This document shows, piece after piece, positions 5,990-9,782 of a DNA stretch of 9,782 nucleotides. The notes beneath the pieces are model-generated. The model had not been told where the DNA came from. It made no database searches and saw nothing but the letters and a program-made list of their open reading frames with translations. A program made the translations under genes and the position numbers. Source of the stretch: Sedimentisphaerales bacterium (GTDB lineage Bacteria; Planctomycetota; Phycisphaerae; Sedimentisphaerales; SM23-30); assembly GCA_030636065.1 (NCBI GenBank), contig DAOVXR010000036.1, positions 1 to 9,782 of the forward strand. The letters run 5' to 3'. Numbering within the stretch: the first letter of the stretch is position 1; every line of letters begins with the position of its first letter.

Positions 5990-6622
5990 TTATCTTGTTA
6001 TCAACTTACCTTGTTGTTTAGCAAGACTAATGACATTCCGGTTAGCAGTAAAAATCTTTATGTCAGAAACAGTAGCAAAATCACCATCGTCGGTTATTAT
6101 TTGAGTTACGCCCGCTCTTTTCATTGCTTCAAGTATAAAAAGATCGTAAGCGTCAACCTGCTTTGTTCTCAATTCATTAACGGCTGTATCAGTGAGAGAT
6201 TTGCAAACAGAAATTTCCAGAGGACTTGCCATTGATTTAACGGCACCCCAGGCCCCTTCAATTTCCTCCAAAACATCATTGCGTAGAGCAGGATAATTAT
6301 GGCGATAGGTTTTTGTTCCAATTTGTTGCCCCTGGCTTTGTTGATAGATTTCCCGTTCGACTTTTTCGATGATGTGAGCCAGTTCGGAAAAGCTAAGCGA
6401 ACATTTATGCAAAAAAGCTTCTGCTGCCAAAACTTTACCGATATAATCAGGGTAGTCATGTGTTTGGTAATATTGGGGTGAACGGTCTCCGTACTCAATA
6501 TTTGTATAAGTCATCCAGAGCCAGACATTGGAATCCACCAGGAATTTCTCATCAGAGACGGGGCTGTCTTTGCGAATATCAACGATGTCGGCTGCGATCT
6601 GGTAATTTACGGTGCTTGTCAT
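5990..6622 (-). CDS. PIN-domain protein, VapC-like ribonuclease (210 aa)
   Basis: PIN domains are metal-dependent RNases. The acidic set is visible: D30 in FLVDSNVWLW, E80 in SFSELAHI, D157/D160 in VDAYDLFILEAM, and D178/D179/D181 in the TDDGDF motif that closes many PIN domains. The active site therefore looks intact. At 210 aa it is longer than a typical VapC (about 130-150 aa), with about 25 extra N-terminal residues and an insert around 85-140. Its ATG overlaps the stop of the DUF4325 gene (TAATG, 1-nt overlap), so the two are translationally coupled. No VapB-like antitoxin is adjacent; the upstream STAS and HATPase proteins are the candidate controllers. I infer a regulated RNA-cleaving effector; its RNA target is unknown. 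Confidence 0.85.
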   Translation of the reverse strand: MTSTVNYQIAADIVDIRKDSPVSDEKFLVDSNVWLWMTYTNIEYGDRSPQYYQTHDYPDYIGKVLAAEAFLHKCSLSFSELAHIIEKVEREIYQQSQGQQIGTKTYRHNYPALRNDVLEEIEGAWGAVKSMASPLEISVCKSLTDTAVNELRTKQVDAYDLFILEAMKRAGVTQIITDDGDFATVSDIKIFTANRNVISLAKQQGKLITR

Positions 6623-6969
6623 TATTGTTGCTCGGATAACCTATTCATTGCATCATCGACGGCCTTTTTCCGGTTGGAATCGGTATAGTATTTTCGCGCA
6701 TTTCTCACCACGCGACGCCAGACGATCATGCCGTCCGGCACCAATCCCCTTACGGTTACCAACTCATTAAGTTTTTCGGGAGTAAAGTCTCTCATAAGCT
6801 GTCCGACAGCAAAATTAAAAAAAGGAGAGGCGAAGGCCTCGGTTCCGGTAAAATCAAGTTGTACCTGTTCGCCTTCATGCAGCGGCGGCGACAATTTGTC
6901 AAAGACTTTCTGCCCGTCATCCTGTGTGATACAATGCGGCCCGACAAGTTTTGTAATTTCCAGTTTCAC
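6622..6969 (-). CDS. STAS-like protein (DUF4325 family)
   Basis: A 115-aa single-domain protein. VQLDFTGTEAFASPFFNFAVGQLM (about 36-59) matches the core strand-turn-helix of STAS-like DUF4325 proteins. S48 lies where SpoIIAA/RsbV-type anti-anti-sigma factors carry their regulatory phosphoserine, though that alignment was made by eye. The start is GTG (6969-6967), with a good Shine-Dalgarno AGGGAG about 8 nt upstream. The gene begins 15 nt after the HATPase gene and ends in TAATG overlapping the PIN gene. By analogy with partner switching, it could be phosphorylated or bound by the HATPase protein and in turn hold or release the PIN protein. That role is inference. Confidence 0.75.
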   Translation of the reverse strand: MKLEITKLVGPHCITQDDGQKVFDKLSPPLHEGEQVQLDFTGTEAFASPFFNFAVGQLMRDFTPEKLNELVTVRGLVPDGMIVWRRVVRNARKYYTDSNRKKAVDDAMNRLSEQQ

Positions 6970-6984
6970 TTAAATATCTCCCTA

Positions 6985-7881
6985 TTAAAACAACGGCCCC
7001 GGCGGGGGTTCGCTGGCCAATCTGTAATAATTCTCATCGCAACCAAAAGTGATATGTACCAGAGTACCTTCGAAAAAGGAATCTATTTTCTGATAAACTT
7101 CTTTGTCTTTATCTATTATACCATAGGCATCATGGCTGTAAATCTCTAATTTGCCCTTATTCATACGGACAAACGTCTTTAGCAGTCCCAGGCCGACCCC
7201 TCGGCTGACATCTTGCCTGATCTGGGTGGAATTGCCGCCTTTAAAAGCCCACTCCAAACATGCTTTCGTCAGTATATAAGGGTTTCCTTGGAATTCCCTG
7301 ACCCGGGCGGGAATACCCACACCGAAATCAACGACGGTTAATTCAACTTTACGCAACCTGGGAAAATACTGACCACAGGTAAAGACTCCAATCCGAGATT
7401 GTGAGTGCTCAAAGGCATTTACAAAGATTTCAAGGGTTTTTTCGGCAATGCGGTTATTAAGTCTTTCACTAATATTAATCCAGCCTCTTTTCAGCCATAA
7501 TTTGGTGAGATACTCCCATACAATCCTTTTTAAATCTATTCGGTTTTGTTCGGTTGATGGCATGGGAAATTCAAAATAGGGGACGGCATTGCCAACACCT
7601 GAACCACAGGGACCATCGAAAACACAGGCAAAATCGTTTTTCTTAAGATTGGCAAGAAGATCACCTTTTATGGTATCCCAATCAAACACTACCCGGCCGT
7701 TTCTGCTTTCTATCAGTCTGGCCAGGCCACCCAAAAAGGCCACCGCGTTGGGACGCAAAAACCGACATTGGGAAAAGTCGAAACTAACATCCGGACCACA
7801 ATCGTTCACCTGCCGCCAGATTTCGAACAATAGGGTAAAATCCTCTGGAGAATCGTTGATGGTAGGAATGAAAATTTGCAT
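6985..7881 (-). CDS. STAS-HATPase fusion protein (GHKL ATPase/kinase, RsbW/SpoIIAB-like)
   Basis: A 298-aa soluble protein. Residues 30-60 (VSFDFSQCRFLRPNAVAFLGGLARLIE) form a STAS-like element. Residues about 140-278 are a GHKL ATP-binding domain with N box E151/N155 (EIFVNAFEHS), G1 box DFGVGIP (185-191) and G2 box RGVGLGLLKTF (227-237). All ATP-binding motifs look intact. There is no H-box or receiver domain, so it is not a conventional sensor kinase and fits better with Ser/Thr anti-sigma-type kinases. It is first in the leftward operon HATPase - DUF4325 - PIN. Shine-Dalgarno is weak at the ATG (7881-7879). A 173-bp gap with tandem repeats separates it from the S24 repressor upstream, so it may have its own promoter; none was clear. 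The name and partner-switch role are family-level inference. Confidence 0.8.
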   Translation of the reverse strand: MQIFIPTINDSPEDFTLLFEIWRQVNDCGPDVSFDFSQCRFLRPNAVAFLGGLARLIESRNGRVVFDWDTIKGDLLANLKKNDFACVFDGPCGSGVGNAVPYFEFPMPSTEQNRIDLKRIVWEYLTKLWLKRGWINISERLNNRIAEKTLEIFVNAFEHSQSRIGVFTCGQYFPRLRKVELTVVDFGVGIPARVREFQGNPYILTKACLEWAFKGGNSTQIRQDVSRGVGLGLLKTFVRMNKGKLEIYSHDAYGIIDKDKEVYQKIDSFFEGTLVHITFGCDENYYRLASEPPPGPLF

Positions 7882-7976
7882 TTGCTATTACCAAAATTAC
7901 GCAGAAAATTAAAGGTGCCCGGAAAATTTTTCTGTCGAATATCAGGGCATTTCTTTATTCAATATTTCTTTGATTC

Positions 7977-8014
7977 GACGTTGAGCGTTGGACGTTGAAT
8001 GTTGGACGTTCAAC
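7977..8014. repeat. Tandem repeat, 14-bp unit x2.7
   Basis: GACGTTGAGCGTTG (7977-7990), GACGTTGAATGTTG (7991-8004) and a partial GACGTTCAAC (8005-8014). A pyrimidine-rich run (TTCTTCC...TCTCTTCTC) follows to about 8058. It fills the gap between the HATPase gene and the S24 repressor. No function is evident. Confidence 0.75.
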
Positions 8015-8054
8015 TCTTCTTCCATTCTCTTCTCTCTTTCTCACCACTCTCTTC

Positions 8055-8909
8055 TCACCCATTCAATCGTTCGTATCGAATAACCGCTCGCCACACTCCG
8101 TTGACTTTTTCCTGCGGCATTATTATGGGTGAATATTTATGATTCCGCGGTTGCAGTCGGATTTGTTCTTCTTCGAAGAAGACTTGTTTGAATGTTGTTT
8201 CGTGCGGATCGCGCATACGCACGAAGCAGTCATCTCCGCTATCGACTGTCGCTGACGGTGAGAAGATTACGATGTCGCCTTCGTTATATTTCGGTTCCAT
8301 CGAGTCGCCTACCACTCGCACCGCGAACGCGTTCGGGTCATGCAGGTCCGGACATCGGACATAGTCATCCGCCCCGCCCGGCGGATAGCCCAGGTCGTCA
8401 TAATCCACCGGATACCCTGCCATAACATTATTTATTACCGGCACTAATTTTCCTGCTATGGGTACGGACACTATCTGATCGTTATCTGTAACTATTTCGT
8501 CATCGGTTTTACCGCCGGATTTTTTTGCTCTGCTTTTTTCAGTCTCTTTAATCTGTGCCGCTAAATGGCTGTATTGTTCTGTTTGAAGTAATTCTTCTGC
8601 GTTGCCGCCCTGTTCAATCAGGTGTTTGATCAATGTTCGCCAGTGTTCGTTTTCTGCTTTGCTTTCTTCGAATGCTTCTCGAACATCAGCCGGCAGCTTT
8701 TCCAGATGCGCTATATGGACCAGCAGACCCGGCTCGAATTTCAGCAGTTTTTCTAATTTGACCAACAGTTCATCGCCCGGCGGATTCTTCACTCTGCCGG
8801 TCTCAATCGTTGATATGTACGGCTTGGTATAGCCTGTCCTGTTACTGATATAGTCCAGCGTCAACTCCAGTTCGTTACGTCTTTTTCGTATTATTTGGCC
8901 TAATGCCAT
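8055..8909 (-). CDS. HTH-XRE / peptidase S24 repressor (CI/LexA-like, self-cleaving)
   Basis: A 284-aa transcriptional repressor. Residues 1-60 are an XRE-type helix-turn-helix (LGQIIRKRRNELELTLDYIS, recognition helix around TKPYISTIETGRV). A charged linker runs about 70-150, then a LexA/CI-type S24 domain. The Ala-Gly self-cleavage site is A164-G165 in VMAGYP, the nucleophile is S203 in VVGDSMEPKYNEGD, and the general-base Lys is K241 in TTFKQVF. All three are present, so RecA-stimulated autocleavage after DNA damage is plausible. Shine-Dalgarno GGAG lies 7 nt before the ATG (8909-8907). The gene is divergent from the 9292 operon across a 382-bp AT-rich control region, the layout of temperate-phage or mobile-element switches. 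True LexA is shorter and has a different winged HTH, so a phage-type repressor is the better reading. Confidence 0.9.
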   Translation of the reverse strand: MALGQIIRKRRNELELTLDYISNRTGYTKPYISTIETGRVKNPPGDELLVKLEKLLKFEPGLLVHIAHLEKLPADVREAFEESKAENEHWRTLIKHLIEQGGNAEELLQTEQYSHLAAQIKETEKSRAKKSGGKTDDEIVTDNDQIVSVPIAGKLVPVINNVMAGYPVDYDDLGYPPGGADDYVRCPDLHDPNAFAVRVVGDSMEPKYNEGDIVIFSPSATVDSGDDCFVRMRDPHETTFKQVFFEEEQIRLQPRNHKYSPIIMPQEKVNGVWRAVIRYERLNG

Positions 8910-9162
8910 TTTCTATCTCCATACAAAATAACCATTTTTATCGTTATATATTGCCTATATTAACATCTGCCCGCAAAACACAAAAACACCCACTTTATTC
9001 AATTATATCCGCATTTACTTACAATACCATTAAAAAATAATGTTTTATAAATAACGAACAAAAATATTTTTTAGATAATCACTAAAACTCACTTGACTTT
9101 TTAAGTTTTTGTGTTAAACTTAGCAATAGTTAGTTATCCATATAACATACAATTTGACTATT

Positions 9163-9191
9163 TTGACAAGGATGTGTTTTTTTGATATATT
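9163..9191 (+). promoter_or_regulatory. Near-consensus sigma-70 promoter for the 9292 operon
   Basis: A perfect TTGACA (9163-9168), a 17-bp spacer and TATATT (9186-9191). The predicted start is near 9198, with a leader of about 95 nt. Such a strong promoter facing away from an S24 repressor would need tight repression, fitting an early lytic or excision promoter. Confidence 0.7.
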
Positions 9192-9198
9192 TTTCTGT

Positions 9199-9221
9199 AA
9201 CCACTTAAATGACAAGTGGTT
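9199..9221. promoter_or_regulatory. Inverted repeat at the predicted transcription start (operator or 5' hairpin)
   Basis: AACCACTT (9199-9206) and AAGTGGTT (9214-9221) form a perfect 8-bp inverted repeat with a 7-nt spacer. It lies at about +1 to +23 relative to the promoter at 9163-9191. It may be a repressor or autoregulator site on DNA, or a protective 5' hairpin on the mRNA. Confidence 0.5.
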
Positions 9222-9291
9222 GCGTGTGTTTTTCGGTGTTTTTCATCGAAAGCATTGATTTTGAGACTGATTTTAAAAGTGTAGCACGAAA

Positions 9292-9768
9292 ATGGACATG
9301 GACAAGGTAAATTCCAAGCCAAAAAAAAGTGTGTTATTGGCTGAGCAGATTGAGTCATTGCAGTGGCGGATGGAGTTGTTGAAGCCGCATGATCGGGTAT
9401 TGTTGGAGGCGTATTACAGGGGCAATCTTTCGTTGCGTAAGTTGGGTTGGTTGTGTGGGTTATCGGAATGTGCCGTGGCGCAACGGATCGAAAAAATGAG
9501 TCTGCGACTGCTGAACAAGGATTACATCACCATATTACGTTGCAAAAAGGGGATTGATCCTCAACATCGAAAAGTAGCTTATGATCATTTTCTGCTGGGA
9601 TTGGGCTACCGAACTATCGCTGCCAGGCACAAGTTGAGTTGTCACACTGTCCGTAAAACAATCAAATCACTGAAGCAATGGCTGTCTGTAACTGATGGAA
9701 CTGAAATAACTTACAAACACATTAAGGGAGAAAAAAATGACAACGTTCACACTCGAAAAGACCTTTGA
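9292..9768 (+). CDS. Double helix-turn-helix, sigma-region-4-like DNA-binding protein
   Basis: A 158-aa basic protein with two HTH units. The first spans about 34-74 (LLEAYYRGNLSLRKLGWLCG, then SECAVAQRIEKMSLRLL), like sigma-70 region 4. The second spans about 97-131 (HFLLGLGYRTIAARHKLSCHTV, then RKTIKSLKQWL), like Trp-repressor/LuxR-type HTHs. There is no sigma region 2, so it is not a complete sigma factor. As the first gene after the repressor-controlled promoter it is probably an early regulator of the element, comparable in position to Cro, Ner or late-gene activators. The start at ATG 9292 lacks a clear Shine-Dalgarno; ATG 9298 is an alternative. The family was not recognised more precisely. 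Confidence 0.7.
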   Translation: MDMDKVNSKPKKSVLLAEQIESLQWRMELLKPHDRVLLEAYYRGNLSLRKLGWLCGLSECAVAQRIEKMSLRLLNKDYITILRCKKGIDPQHRKVAYDHFLLGLGYRTIAARHKLSCHTVRKTIKSLKQWLSVTDGTEITYKHIKGEKNDNVHTRKDL

Positions 9769-9782
9769 TACGCACGTAGAAC
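9737..9782 (+). CDS. Start of a further gene, cut by the right edge
   Basis: ATG at 9737 follows a strong Shine-Dalgarno (AGGGAG, 9725-9730). It reads MTTFTLEKTFDTHVE with no stop before the window ends. It overlaps the 3' end of the 9292 gene by 32 nt in another frame, a typical tight phage or mobile-element operon arrangement. Fifteen residues are too few to assign a family. Confidence 0.6.
   Translation, partial: MTTFTLEKTFDTHVE

Larger units (their letters stand above)
8910..9291. promoter_or_regulatory. Divergent control region between the S24 repressor and the 9292 operon
   Basis: This AT-rich 382-bp gap carries the signals for both directions. Rightward: a strong promoter at 9163-9191 and a weaker one, TTGACT (9093-9098) with TAAACT (9115-9120) at 16-bp spacing. 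Leftward: TATAAT at 9007-9002 without a convincing -35. Candidate operator half-sites of the GTTAT/ATAAC type recur: ATAAC 8928-8932, GTTAT 8943-8947 (in ATCGTTAT), ATAACGA 9051-9057, and a close inverted pair GTTAT-CCAT-ATAAC at 9133-9146. Operator identity is a guess based on recurrence. Confidence 0.45.

Noticed and set aside
4322..9220. 13-bp identity AATGACAAGTGGT at 4322-4334 and 9208-9220
   Set aside because: A 13-mer match is about what chance gives in ~10 kb, and the inverted-repeat arm is not shared by the first site.
5488..9782. Search for the DGR template repeat, Avd gene or reverse transcriptase
   Set aside because: No sequence like the 3' end GGGTTTCGGGTGTG and no RT motifs (such as the xxDD box) were seen in any long open frame, so a complete DGR is not claimed here.

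Overview
The window looks like planctomycete DNA, most likely from the Phycisphaerae / Sedimentisphaerales side. This is inferred from family style, not from any search. The clues are a sulfatase N-terminus of the planctomycete type (NILWISCEDINP after a Tat-like, lipobox-containing signal), a secreted protein with a dockerin-like repeat of the DxSGDCxVDxxDF...AxQWL kind, and gene-poor stretches filled with small palindromic repeats of the 'GCCCTGAAGGGGC' style. Base composition is mixed: GC-rich hemC, and AT-rich DNA around the right-hand regulatory region.

Left part (1-3595): the first 52 codons of a leftward sulfatase, a repeat-bearing intergenic gap, a complete hemC (porphobilinogen deaminase), and a large two-TM protein built like a polysaccharide co-polymerase / BY-kinase. 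The P-loop domain of that protein has lost its key residues. A clear extended -10 promoter lies in front of it.

Middle part (3596-5989): one gene in repeat-rich DNA. It encodes a secreted dockerin plus C-type-lectin/FGE-fold protein. Its last ~100 bp are about 73% GC against about 47% in the gene body, with NNC-type codons. This looks like the variable repeat of a diversity-generating retroelement (DGR), followed within 4 bp of the stop by a long perfect-stem hairpin. No reverse transcriptase or template repeat is in the window, so it would be a remote target. Two ~95% identical 96-bp direct repeats (3855-3950 and 5885-5981) flank the gene, so it may sit on a discrete cassette.

Right part (5990-9782): a leftward three-gene set, STAS-HATPase protein, then STAS-like DUF4325 protein, then PIN-domain RNase. 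The spacing (15 nt, then a TAATG overlap) indicates one operon. It resembles a partner-switching regulator wired to a toxin-like nuclease. To its right is a leftward HTH-S24 (CI/LexA-like) autocleaving repressor, divergent from a rightward operon that starts with a double-HTH sigma-region-4-like protein and overlaps a second gene running off the window. The rightward operon has a near-consensus sigma-70 promoter with an inverted repeat at its expected start point. This is the layout of a lysogeny switch of a prophage or other temperate element. The PIN/STAS/HATPase operon would then be cargo next to the repressor, plausibly defence or exclusion.
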